Shown: positions 25,014 to 33,442 of the stretch, piece after piece
Position numbering within the stretch: the first letter of the stretch is position 1
Layout: each line of letters begins with the position of its first letter
NCBI RefSeq assembly: GCF_019599275.1
Contig: NZ_JAHZTD010000002.1
Span: 868,001-932,000, forward strand
From: Hymenobacter sp. HSC-4F20
GTDB lineage: Bacteria > Bacteroidota > Bacteroidia > Cytophagales > Hymenobacteraceae
Direction of reading: 5' to 3'
DNA: 64,000 nt
Translations under genes and position numbers: made by a program
Notes under the pieces: model-generated
The model's input: the letters and a program-made list of their open reading frames with translations, nothing else
What the model was told of the DNA's origin: nothing
The model's database searches: none

Positions 25014-25430
25014 CTACTGCGCTTTGCGGGCCTGCATCTGGGCCTGCACCTGGCGCTGCTTGGCCTTGAGCTGCTTGTACTGCGTGACGGTGAGAATGGT
25101 CTGCAGCTCCTGGTCGGAGGCGGTATTGATGCGCTTTAGCTCGGTGAGCAGGGCCGGGCGGTTGTTGCCCAGGCGCTGCTTAGCGGCATTGGCCTGCTCA
25201 GCCGTGTTCGTGAAAACGGCCCGCACCTTCCGGCGCTGGTCGCCGGTAAGGTTAAGCTCTTCGGTGAGCACATCGGTTAGGTCGCGGGCGGCGGTGGAGG
25301 CCACCACGGGCGCCGGGGCCGCTACCGGCTCCGACTTGGCGGTGGGAATAGTGGCATTGTGGCGGCGGGCACAGCCGGCCAGCAGGCTAGCCGCCAACGC
25401 GAGGGCGAGGGTAAAACGGGAAGCAAACAT
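25014..25430 (-). CDS. Spy/CpxP-like lipoprotein
   Basis: A 138-aa protein with a signal peptide and lipobox (SLLAGCARR), a Pro/Ala linker, and a helical domain beginning LTDVLTEELNLTGDQRRKVR and ending TILTVTQYKQLKAKQRQV. The two LTxxQ-like motifs are those of the Spy/CpxP family of small periplasmic chaperones and stress sensors, but similarity is weak. Being a lipoprotein it should sit on a membrane facing the periplasm. The C-terminus is a charged Gln-rich helix (VQAQMQARKAQ). Confidence 0.6.
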   Translation of the reverse strand: MFASRFTLALALAASLLAGCARRHNATIPTAKSEPVAAPAPVVASTAARDLTDVLTEELNLTGDQRRKVRAVFTNTAEQANAAKQRLGNNRPALLTELKRINTASDQELQTILTVTQYKQLKAKQRQVQAQMQARKAQ

Positions 25431-25495
25431 AAGCGCAAGGAAAGGCGTGTGCTTCCCCTACGCGAAAAATGTGCCGATGGCTATATTCTCACGGC

Positions 25496-27547
25496 TCAGC
25501 TGACGACCACTGGCCGGAGCGAGGCCGGCTCTGCTAGCAAGCTCGCCTTCAGATGCTGAGCCGTATGGTGGGCTAAAGCCATGATGGTGAGCATAGGATT
25601 GACGCCGCTGCACGCCGGAAATGCCGAGGCATCAGCTACAAACAGGTTTCTGACTTCGTACAACTCGCCCGTAGGGCTGGTGGGATGGGTAGCCGCCTGG
25701 CCGCCCATGCGGCAGGTGCTCATCTGGTGGGCGCTGTAAAGGCCAAACTGGTTGGGCTTCCAGCTTAGGTAAGGTAGCCCGGCCAGCACCTCCGGGTTGC
25801 GGAGCCGGCCGTTTTCGGCGTGCAGGGTGGGCAGGGTACCGTGGGGCAGCAGCACGGTATGAGCACCAGCGGCTACGTGCACTTCCGCCGCGGCCCGCAC
25901 CCCGTGTAGCAAATGGCCCCGGTCATAGTCGCTGAGCACGTAGTTGAGCAGGGGCATGCCGTGCCGGTCGATGGTTACCCGGCCTGCGTCCCGGTCGCGG
26001 GTCAGCACAATAAAAGAGCCCAAGTGAGCCGCCTGTTGCATCAGTTCTTTGTGCTGTTGGCCTGAGCGCCAGGGCAGCACCATGGCCATGAGGCCCGGAT
26101 GAGCGGGCGGCGTTTCCAGCTTCACCCCAAAGTTGCTGCCTTCCAACCGGGTAAAGGCGTCATTCACTACCGACATCATCGGGCCGTGCCAAGGCTCGAT
26201 GCGCTGGGGGTACAGGGCCGAAACGGCCACTGTGGGGTGCAGATGCAGGTGCTGACCCAGGTGGGGATGGTGCAGCCCGCTCCGCAGCAGCAGGGCCGGC
26301 GTCTGGATGGCCCCCGCGGCCACTACCACCCGCTGGGCACGCACCCGCACCCGGATAGGGCGTCCGTCGGGGGTGGTGTAGGTAGCTTCGGCGCCGGTAG
26401 CCCGGCCCCGGGCGGTGGTTACGCGCGTAACGCAGGCCTGGCAGAGGAGGCGGGCACCGTGGTCAAAGGCCGTTTGCAGGTAGGTATTGAGGGTACCCTG
26501 CTTCACGCCGTGCCGGTCGCCCAGGCCACTGTAGCCCAGGCCCTGGTAGTGCTGCTCCGAGTCGGTCAGGCCCTTTTCGTTGCGGGCAATCAGCTTTACA
26601 TCCTGGCCCAGGGCCCGGGAGCCGTCCCAGAGCGCCTGGTTTTGGCCATTGTGGCGGGGGTAGTCCGTATTCACGCTCAGGGCCTCGCTTACGGCATCGA
26701 GGCTGCGGGTAAAGTCGGAGCTAGTGAAGTGCGGAACCGCGTGCTCCTGGGCCCACTCCTCGCGCACGTAGCTGGGGGTGCGGAAGGCCCCGGCCCAGTT
26801 TACGGTGGTACCACCGCCCAGGCAGGAGCCGGCCAGCAGGGCAATGCCCCCGTCCTGGGTGCTTATCCCCCCCCGACCATCATAGAGTGCCCCGAGCATG
26901 TCCACTTCGCGCTGGGTGAAGTCGGGGCCGTGGAAGTAGGGGCCCTTCTCCAGCACCAGCACGTCGTGGCCCGCGGCGGCCAGCTCGCCCGCTACCACTC
27001 CTCCGCCGGCTCCGCTGCCAATCACCAACACCTCACAGGTATACTCCACATCCTGGGTAGGCTGCAGCGGCCGGATGGGCTTTTCGGCGGCCACGACCGG
27101 GTCCGGTACCTGCGGCCCGGGGTAGCCGATATGCTCCCACACACCCTTTCCCTGCTCGGTGGTAGAGCCGCCATAAAACAGAAACACGAACAGCTTACGC
27201 AGGGCGTGAAATCCTTTGCGCAACTGGGGCACATTGCTGGCCGCCCAGCTTTGCAGCAACTTCTCGCGCTGCTCTGGCGCCAGGAGCCGGAAGGGGCGCA
27301 ACGGACCAAACCAAGTCAGGCCCAGAGCCGGCGTATCCAGCAGCTGCAGCAGCTGCAAAAACTCCTGCCGGACACTGGCTGGCTGGGCGGCCACCAGTTC
27401 CGCCGCCTTATCTAGCGCCACGCCCGCCGAGCCACACCGCCCCCAGTAGGCCGGGTCCGGAGCAGCACCAGGTGGCGGCGGCAGGCAAGGAATAAAGGTA
27501 TCGGCGAGGGCGCGCAGGGTAGCACACTGCGTTTCGGTGAACTGCAT
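25496..27547 (-). CDS. GMC oxidoreductase, long-chain fatty-alcohol-oxidase-like
   Basis: A 683-aa FAD enzyme. The N-terminal 150 residues (LRALADTFIPCLPPP; FRLLAPEQREKLLQSW; FHALRKLFVFLFYGG) match the extra region of plant and bacterial long-chain alcohol oxidases. Then comes the FAD fold (EVLVIGSGAGGGVVAGELAA), GSCLGGGTTVNWAGAFRTP, VVVAAGAIQTPALLLRSG and the C-terminal GMC block HQMSTCRMGG...DASAFPACSGVNPMLTIMALA with the catalytic His/Asn region. It should oxidise fatty alcohols to aldehydes. An aldehyde dehydrogenase gene lies upstream on the same strand, consistent with an alcohol to acid route. Substrate is inferred. Confidence 0.82.
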   Translation of the reverse strand: MQFTETQCATLRALADTFIPCLPPPPGAAPDPAYWGRCGSAGVALDKAAELVAAQPASVRQEFLQLLQLLDTPALGLTWFGPLRPFRLLAPEQREKLLQSWAASNVPQLRKGFHALRKLFVFLFYGGSTTEQGKGVWEHIGYPGPQVPDPVVAAEKPIRPLQPTQDVEYTCEVLVIGSGAGGGVVAGELAAAGHDVLVLEKGPYFHGPDFTQREVDMLGALYDGRGGISTQDGGIALLAGSCLGGGTTVNWAGAFRTPSYVREEWAQEHAVPHFTSSDFTRSLDAVSEALSVNTDYPRHNGQNQALWDGSRALGQDVKLIARNEKGLTDSEQHYQGLGYSGLGDRHGVKQGTLNTYLQTAFDHGARLLCQACVTRVTTARGRATGAEATYTTPDGRPIRVRVRAQRVVVAAGAIQTPALLLRSGLHHPHLGQHLHLHPTVAVSALYPQRIEPWHGPMMSVVNDAFTRLEGSNFGVKLETPPAHPGLMAMVLPWRSGQQHKELMQQAAHLGSFIVLTRDRDAGRVTIDRHGMPLLNYVLSDYDRGHLLHGVRAAAEVHVAAGAHTVLLPHGTLPTLHAENGRLRNPEVLAGLPYLSWKPNQFGLYSAHQMSTCRMGGQAATHPTSPTGELYEVRNLFVADASAFPACSGVNPMLTIMALAHHTAQHLKASLLAEPASLRPVVVS

Positions 27548-27659
27548 AGCAAGGGGTGAAACAGCCGGAACAACTCCGCCTGACCGAGCAGACGGGGCCG
27601 TAAAAGTTCGGCATTATTTCGCAGAATTACTCGGCTTGCATAACGAGTGAGGGGGCGGG

Positions 27660-27836
27660 GGCGTGAAGTTCGTCATTGCGAGTGGAGCGAAGCAATCTGT
27701 CCTAGCCAACATGCTACTCCCTGAGAGCGTGGCAAGCCCTTACTGCCTGCACAGAAATAAGAGCTTGTCAGATTAGGAGGCGTGTCACAGGCAGAGGAAG
27801 GATTGCTTCGCTCCGCTCGCAATGACGAACTTCACG
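27660..27836. repeat. Inverted-repeat element (MITE-like) between the GMC and ALDH genes
   Basis: Terminal arms of about 36 bp (27660-27696 and 27801-27836), near-perfectly inverted, bracket about 104 bp without a gene. The arms contain GTCATTGCGAG and GAAGCAATC. This is the form of a non-autonomous mobile or interspersed element; no transposase is present. Confidence 0.7.
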
Positions 27837-27859
27837 CCCTCACGCCCTCCCTCACCACT

Positions 27860-29290
27860 TCAGAGCCACTTTAGCAGCCAGTTTACCAGTTTCTTTACCT
27901 GGGGGGTGTAGGGGGGGTAGATGGGTTTGAGCCCCGTGCGCCCCACCCGCTGTTTGAGTACCGATTTCTCGTTGCTAAACGCCTGGAAGCCCGCCAGGCC
28001 GTGAGCCCGCCCCAAGCCGCTGTTGCCCAGCCCGCCGAAGGGTAGCTCAGGGTGGCCCAGGTGCAGAATGGTTTCATTAACGCAGGCCCCACCGGCCGGA
28101 ATGTTCTGAAGCAGGTAACGCTGGTGTTCGGCGCTTTGGGTAAAAATGTACAGGGCTAGTGGGTGGGGCCGGGAATTCACCTCCGCCACGGCCTCCGGCA
28201 GGGCGTGGAAGGTGCGGATGGGCAGCAGTGGGCCGAAGATTTCTTCCTGCATCAGGCGGCTCTCGGCGGGCACCTCTATTAGTACGGTAGGCTCAATAAA
28301 GCGCTGAGCCGCGTCGGTGTGGCCGCCCAGAGCCACGGTAGCACCTTGGGCCCGGGCCTCCGTGAGCAGACCGGCGACCCGGGCGTAGTGATGGTCGTTG
28401 ACGATGCGGGCGTAGGAGGCCGACGCGGCAATGCCCTCACCGGCGGGATTGTAGAAACGCTGCACCACGGCCCTAATTTCCTCTACCAACTGGTCGCGCA
28501 CAGCTTCGTGCACGAGCAGGTAGTCGGGGGCCACGCAGGTTTGACCGGCGTTGAGACCCTTGCCCCACACTAGCTTCTCGGCTGCGTCGCGCAGGTTGGC
28601 CGTTTCATCAACGATGGCGGGGCTTTTGCCGCCCAGCTCCAGCGTAACGCTGCTCAGGTGCTCGGCCGCGGCGCGCATCACCAGCTTACCTACCTGAGGG
28701 CTGCCAGTAAAGAAAATGTGGTGAAAAGGCAATTGCAGCAGGGCCGTGGCTACCTCCTTGTCGCCCTCTACTACGGCTACCTCGGCGGGGTCGAACAGCT
28801 CCTGGCACATGCGGCTGAGCAGGGCGGCTACCGTGGGGGTCATCTCCGAGGGCTTGATGATGCAGCAGTTGCCGGCTGCCAGCGCCGATATCAGCGGGTC
28901 GAGGGCCAGGTAGAAGGGGTAGTTCCAGGGGGCCATAATCAGGCAGACGCCTTTGGGCTCATACTGCACCCACCCGCGCGTGCCCACCAGCGAGAGGGGC
29001 GTTCCTACCTTGCGGGGCCGGGCCCACTGCCGCAGGTGGCGCAGCGTGTGCCTTAGCTCGGTTTGCGTCGACCAGATTTCGGTTACATCGGTTTCGGCGG
29101 TGGGCTTGCGAAAATCAGAGTACAGAGCCTGCTGAATGGCAGCCCGGTTATTGGTAATCCAGGTGCCGAGCTTGCGCAGCCGGACGGCGCGGGCGTTTAC
29201 CGCCTCGGAGCGCAGCGCTTCGGCGCGGGTGCGCTGGCGGGCGAACAGTTCGGCCAGCGCAGCGGAGGCGGAGGAGGGTATGGTAGGCAT
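27860..29290 (-). CDS. Aldehyde dehydrogenase (NAD(P)-dependent, fatty aldehyde type)
   Basis: A 476-aa ALDH. Visible motifs: APWNYPFYLALDPLISALAA (cofactor site), IIKPSEMTP, FFTGSPQVGK, the general-base segment VTLELGGKSPAIVDE and the nucleophile in NAGQTCVAPDYLL. EEIFGPLLPI and LPFGGLGNSGLGR complete the family pattern. The C-terminus ends in a hydrophobic/basic stretch (VKKLVNWLLKWL) typical of membrane-associated fatty aldehyde dehydrogenases. The ATG at 29290 (MPTIPSSAS) is used because residues before it have no family counterpart. It pairs with the alcohol oxidase gene downstream, though a repeat element separates them. Confidence 0.92.
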   Translation of the reverse strand: MPTIPSSASAALAELFARQRTRAEALRSEAVNARAVRLRKLGTWITNNRAAIQQALYSDFRKPTAETDVTEIWSTQTELRHTLRHLRQWARPRKVGTPLSLVGTRGWVQYEPKGVCLIMAPWNYPFYLALDPLISALAAGNCCIIKPSEMTPTVAALLSRMCQELFDPAEVAVVEGDKEVATALLQLPFHHIFFTGSPQVGKLVMRAAAEHLSSVTLELGGKSPAIVDETANLRDAAEKLVWGKGLNAGQTCVAPDYLLVHEAVRDQLVEEIRAVVQRFYNPAGEGIAASASYARIVNDHHYARVAGLLTEARAQGATVALGGHTDAAQRFIEPTVLIEVPAESRLMQEEIFGPLLPIRTFHALPEAVAEVNSRPHPLALYIFTQSAEHQRYLLQNIPAGGACVNETILHLGHPELPFGGLGNSGLGRAHGLAGFQAFSNEKSVLKQRVGRTGLKPIYPPYTPQVKKLVNWLLKWL

Positions 29291-29532
29291 GAAAGCAGAA
29301 AATGCGGCCAGGTAGCTATTACTCGTCAAAAGGTATTCATAGTCCTGGTTGTTCCATTTCCGCTCAGCATCTTGGCTCCACAAAGCCCTAAGCTGCTCCG
29401 TTTTGGCTTAGCAGGAGGCAGCGGGTGAGCGTTGACCGGAATCTGGCAGGCACCCGCTTAACTCCGCAGCCAGCCACTACCACCGTTTCGCGCTGGTACT
29501 CACTACTTTTCTGGCCCCTGCGTAGTGCGGCC

Positions 29533-29578
29533 GGGCACCCGGGGCGGCGGCTGGTACCGGCCGCTGCCCCGGGTGCCC
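29533..29578. repeat. GC-rich long palindrome
   Basis: 13-bp perfect arms (29533-29545, 29566-29578) continue inward with few mismatches to form an almost complete palindrome. It lies in the 490-bp gap upstream of the ALDH gene, where no coding sequence is credible. Confidence 0.65.
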
Positions 29579-29780
29579 CAAGCTGCGGTCCGGCCGCTGC
29601 CGTGCGGGCGTGCGCCGTAGCTCCCGCTATAGTTGCTGCTTGCCCACACGGCGGAGTTACTGCAGGAGGCAACCAGCCGCAAGCCCCTATGGCCCTGCAC
29701 AAACCGCAACCGGCCAAACGAAGGTCGGGAACTATGTAATCAGAGAGAAGTAGCCTGGCCGACCGAGGGCAGGCACTTGT

Positions 29781-30278
29781 TTAGGCGTGCAGGCAGCCGG
29801 CTGCGCAGCTGCGCCGGCGCACCCGCAATACCAGCGGCTGCTGCTTGCGTCGGGGCCAGTCGCTTTCGGACGTAGCTATTTCCGCATCGGTCAGCCAGTC
29901 CAGGGCGGCGGGCAATTCCGTGAAGTATTGCACTTCATAGGGCAGGTGCTCGTGGGCCGAAACCCAGAGCATACTTTCCACCAGCATCTTGTTATATGTA
30001 TCGGTGGGTAGCAGCAGGGCCAGGCGCCGCAAGCCGCAGCCCCGCAGCCGGGGCAGCCAGGTGGTTTGCAGCCACTGCTGCACGCTAAGGTCCAGGGCCG
30101 GTAGCTTGCGCAAATCCAGCAGCAGCTGCTGGGCCCGGCGGCGGCGAACGGTGCGCAGGAGCCGGTTCAGCACCTGGGGCACCAGCGTCGACGTGTTTAT
30201 TTCCTGCCACCAGAACTGCAGCAAGCTCCAGCGGAAATTGTAGCGAAAAACTAATCGAGGGGAGTACTCATTTTCCAT
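29781..30278 (-). CDS. Putative STAS/SpoIIAA-like protein
   Basis: A 165-aa soluble protein. The core pattern QQLLLDLRKLPALDLSVQQW followed by LRGCGLRRLALLLPTDTYN and YFTELPAALDWL resembles the beta-alpha layout of SpoIIAA/STAS-like domains, where a strand ending in D-x-R is followed by a helix. It would be a regulatory or signal-binding module. The ATG at 30278 (MENEYSPRLVF) is chosen because the frame before it has no protein-like composition. The last 15 residues (VLRVRRRSCAAGCLHA) are basic and Cys-rich. Assignment is tentative. Confidence 0.5.
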   Translation of the reverse strand: MENEYSPRLVFRYNFRWSLLQFWWQEINTSTLVPQVLNRLLRTVRRRRAQQLLLDLRKLPALDLSVQQWLQTTWLPRLRGCGLRRLALLLPTDTYNKMLVESMLWVSAHEHLPYEVQYFTELPAALDWLTDAEIATSESDWPRRKQQPLVLRVRRRSCAAGCLHA

Positions 30279-30468
30279 AATACGGCAACGGCCTGATGCA
30301 AAAAGCTCATCAGCATGCCGACTATACGAAGCTGCCCCAGGTTCCCGATTTAGCCCAGCAGCCCATTTGGCCGTTTTTCCGACGAAACGGGCCGTAATTA
30401 CCATCAGCCGGACCGTTTCCTCGATTAATGCGACAGATAGAGCGTACCGAAGAATGTCTCTCAGCGGG

Positions 30469-31701
30469 TTACTTACGCTTCTTTTTAAGATAGTTCCGCG
30501 CCTCGTTGTAGGCTTCCGACTTGCGCTCCGCCTTCTGCTGCACTTCTTTGTAGTAGCGCGTGGCAGCCGGTACATCCTTCTGCTTATCGGCAATGCGGCC
30601 CAGGTTTAGTAACGAGTAAAGGTAGAAGCCCTGCTTGGTGTCGTTGGTGCTTTCGGCAAACACAATACAGCGCTGATAGTACTCCTTGGCCTTGACCAGG
30701 TCCTTATACTGGTTCTGCATGAGGCTGCCCAGAAAGAACGTGGCGTAGCGCCCGCTGATACCCTCGTAGCCAGGCAGGCCGCGGTTTATCTTGTCCAGAA
30801 TGTCGCGGCTGACCCGCTCGCACTCGTTCAGGTCGCCTACCTGATAGCTCATCAGGGCGTAAAAGCGCTGGAAGTAGCCGTTATCGGGGTAAGTAGTGGC
30901 CATAATGCGGGCCAGGGCCAGGGCTTCGTCGGGCTTGTTTTCCTGGTTTTGCAGGATTTTCATCAGGAACACCCGCGCCTCAGTGCCCGTGTAAAACCCA
31001 TTGGCGGCCACACTGCGCAGCTGCGAGAGGCCTAGCTTCTTGTTGCCCTTCGGGAAGAACAGCAGCACCGGCCGCAGCAGCGGATACGTATCCGAAATCC
31101 AGGGGGCGTAGTAGTTGATCAGGGCTTGGCCAAACAGGAACTCCGGGCTGAGGCCATTGGCTTCCTGGCTCTTATCGAGGTAGTCGAGGGCGTTTTTGCT
31201 GGCAAAGGTGGCCTTACGCCAGTTGTGCCGCTCGGCGTGCAGGCGGGCCGCAAAGCCGTAGGCCGCAGAAAGAAAAAAGCACGCCTCGTAGTTTTTGCGG
31301 TCCTGGCGGTAGAGCGTTTCGCCCTTGGTAATGGCCGTATCCATGTAGGCCAGGAACACCTTATCGTACTGCTCGGAGGTGATGTTGGAGGGCATGATTT
31401 TCCACCACGTCGTCAGGCCCAGCAGGAAGTAGGGCATGGGGTGCTGGGGGTAGCGGCGGCGCAGGCTACGGAATTGCCGCTCGGCCCGGTCATGCTTGAA
31501 GTTGTATATGTTCTGCACGGCCCCTTCCAGCTCCGTCTGGATGTCTTTATCCAGCAGCAGCCACCCGGAAATATCTACGGCGCTGGGGGCTACATCTACG
31601 TTGGAAAGGTCAATCTGGCGGGCCGGGCGGGTGGTATCGGGCCGCTGCGCCCACGCTCCCAAGGAGAGCAGCAACAGGCAGCCGAGCAAGTATAGGCGCA
31701 T
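30469..31701 (-). CDS. Exported TPR-repeat protein
   Basis: A 410-aa protein with a signal peptide (LYLLGCLLLLSLGAWAQ). Helical repeats run through the rest: an early TPR pair around NFKHDRAERQFRSLRRRYPQ and YFLLGLTTWWKI, and later ones around ALALARIMATTYPDNGYFQR and AKEYYQRCIVF. It ends in a TPR-like KDVPAATRYYKEVQQKAERK and a basic tail. Such periplasmic TPR proteins act as scaffolds; no partner is evident. The ATG at 31701 begins the signal peptide. Confidence 0.72.
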   Translation of the reverse strand: MRLYLLGCLLLLSLGAWAQRPDTTRPARQIDLSNVDVAPSAVDISGWLLLDKDIQTELEGAVQNIYNFKHDRAERQFRSLRRRYPQHPMPYFLLGLTTWWKIMPSNITSEQYDKVFLAYMDTAITKGETLYRQDRKNYEACFFLSAAYGFAARLHAERHNWRKATFASKNALDYLDKSQEANGLSPEFLFGQALINYYAPWISDTYPLLRPVLLFFPKGNKKLGLSQLRSVAANGFYTGTEARVFLMKILQNQENKPDEALALARIMATTYPDNGYFQRFYALMSYQVGDLNECERVSRDILDKINRGLPGYEGISGRYATFFLGSLMQNQYKDLVKAKEYYQRCIVFAESTNDTKQGFYLYSLLNLGRIADKQKDVPAATRYYKEVQQKAERKSEAYNEARNYLKKKRK

Positions 31702-31789
31702 AAAGGACAACTTGGAATCCTAAGTATAGGAAAAAGACGGGAGCCCGACCGCCGGGCACCCGCTTCCGGCACCTCATACGTGCGCAAAC

Positions 31790-31832
31790 AAAAAAAAGAG
31801 GCTGAAGCTCCCACAGCCTCAACCTCTTTTTG
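31790..31832 (-). terminator. Terminator of the Spy-like gene
   Basis: GAGGCT/AGCCTC stem with a long T-run on the minus strand, just after the stop at 31920. Confidence 0.7.
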
Positions 31833-31919
31833 CGTTTACCGGGTGCCAAAGGTACCTGGGAAACGGCCAGCGGCTAAAATTCCCACCCAAAGCCGCTGGA
31901 TGTCTGTGCCGCGCAAAGC

Positions 31920-32321
31920 CTAGCGGCTTTCCTCGGGCTGGTGCTCACGCAGCCAGCTATAGGCCGTATACTGGCCGGGCGTGAGAATCCGCGCCAGGGC
32001 CAGGGTATATTCTTTCTCTGCTTCCGCGGCCGTCTGGCCGGTCAGGAGGCGCTCCGGCGTGGAGGCTGCCACCAGCCCGGGCTTTACGGCCACTAACTCA
32101 AGTTGTTGCAAATACTTACGGGTACTCTGCGCTACCTGCTTCTGCTGGGGCTGGCTTAGGTGCAGGGTACGGGCCAAGTAGTTGGTCAGGTGGCTGGTAC
32201 GCTGCGCAACCGAGCCCTGGGCGGGCGGAAGCACGGGCCGGGCTGCCTGAGCAAAGCGCGAGCCTACTCCCAGAATCAGCAGCATAGCCAATGCAAGTAC
32301 GTAGGTAGGCAAAGTTTTCAT
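31920..32321 (-). CDS. Small secreted helical protein, Spy/CpxP-like
   Basis: A 133-aa exported protein. Residues 1-27 are a signal peptide (YVLALAMLLILGVGSRFAQA). The mature part is helical with TLHLSQPQQKQVAQSTRKYL and TLALARILTPGQYTAYSWLR; these LSxxQ and LTPxQ motifs recall Spy/CpxP and the protein at 25014-25430. The ATG at 32321 begins the signal peptide. Its start faces that of an AraC-family regulator (GTG 32462), so regulation from the 140-bp shared region is possible. Confidence 0.55.
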   Translation of the reverse strand: MKTLPTYVLALAMLLILGVGSRFAQAARPVLPPAQGSVAQRTSHLTNYLARTLHLSQPQQKQVAQSTRKYLQQLELVAVKPGLVAASTPERLLTGQTAAEAEKEYTLALARILTPGQYTAYSWLREHQPEESR

Positions 32322-32461
32322 GCAAAAGGGCCTGAATTGAGACTGCAAGTTCGGCATAACCCAGGCGGGAATACCACTGCTAGGTTCGCCTTTTTTGGTG
32401 CTATATTGACTGCACGTATTAATTTTACGTTCCCACTCAGCCATTAGGGCACCACCGCGCC

Positions 32462-33331
32462 GTGAAGTTACAATTTGAACCCATTCATCCTACTGTAGAT
32501 AGCTCGTTTACCCTGCTTCACTACACGGAAGTAGGCAAAGCCGAGCTGCTCTGGCACTACCACCCCGAGTACGAGCTGGTATACATTCCGCAGGGCCACG
32601 GCCGGCGGCATATCGGCCAGCACATTTCCCGCTTCGAAGATGGGGAACTGGTCTTGATTGGCCCCGATCTGCCCCACCTCACGTTTAGCTACGGTCACCC
32701 GGCCGGCACGCCGTTCGAGGAGATTGTGGTGCAGCTTCGTGGCGACTTTCTGGGTGCCGACTTCTGGGAAAAGCCCGAAATGGCTGCTATCCGGCAGCTA
32801 CTGGCCCGCTCACACGAGGGCTTATCGTTTCGGGGGGGCACGCGCACGGCAGTAGGGCCGGCCCTGCGGCAGCTGCTCAGCGCGCCGCCGTTCATGCGCC
32901 TGCTGCTGCTCCTGCAGGTACTGCAGGAGCTGGCCCAGGCTCCGGCCAACGACTGCCTGCCCCTGCACGCGGGCACTGGCGGGCAGGGCCTGAGCGGGAA
33001 GGAGCAGCAGCGCCTGAGCCGGGTGTATCAGTTTGTAGAGCAGAACTATCAACGGGCCAGCCTCTCGGTACAGGAAGTGGCCGACGTGGCCCATCTTTCG
33101 GTGCCTGCGTTCTGCCGCTACTTCAAGAAAATGACCCGTCACACCCTCACTGACTTCCTGCAGGAATACCGGGTAGGGCAAGCCTGTCGCCTATTGCTCG
33201 ACGATGACCTGGCCGTGACGGAGGTGTGCTACTCCTGCGGGTTCAACAACCTGTCGCACTTCAACAAAACTTTCCGCAAATACACCGGCCAGAGTCCCAC
33301 TGAGTACCGCCGCCAGCGCATGGGCAAGTAA
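32462..33331 (+). CDS. AraC family transcriptional regulator
   Basis: A 289-aa protein. An N-terminal cupin-like sensor domain carries LLWHYHPEYELVYIPQGHGR and VLIGPDLPHLTF. The C-terminal 100 residues hold two helix-turn-helices: SVQEVADVAHLSVPAFCRYF and VTEVCYSCGFNNLSHFNKTF, followed by GQSPTEYRRQR. The effector is probably a sugar or similar ligand, as in related cupin-type regulators. The GTG at 32462 gives the usual N-terminus. It is divergent from the Spy-like gene. Confidence 0.9.
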   Translation: MKLQFEPIHPTVDSSFTLLHYTEVGKAELLWHYHPEYELVYIPQGHGRRHIGQHISRFEDGELVLIGPDLPHLTFSYGHPAGTPFEEIVVQLRGDFLGADFWEKPEMAAIRQLLARSHEGLSFRGGTRTAVGPALRQLLSAPPFMRLLLLLQVLQELAQAPANDCLPLHAGTGGQGLSGKEQQRLSRVYQFVEQNYQRASLSVQEVADVAHLSVPAFCRYFKKMTRHTLTDFLQEYRVGQACRLLLDDDLAVTEVCYSCGFNNLSHFNKTFRKYTGQSPTEYRRQRMGK

Positions 33332-33442
33332 GAGAGTGAGTGAAGTAGTGGTTCGGCGACCCATTAAAACCAGCCCAACAGCCCCCTTCACTCATTCACT
33401 ATCCGGGAACGAGAGACGGGCGGCGGGTGTCTGACAGAAGAG

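Noticed and set aside
26099-27415. Long open frame antisense to the GMC oxidoreductase gene
   Set aside because: A G+C-rich shadow of a well-supported gene; composition and motifs are not protein-like. The same holds for 36445-37761 and 43662-44837.
29425-29739. Open frame in the gap upstream of the ALDH gene
   Set aside because: It runs through the large palindrome at 29533-29578 and is Pro/Ala/Arg-rich without any motif.
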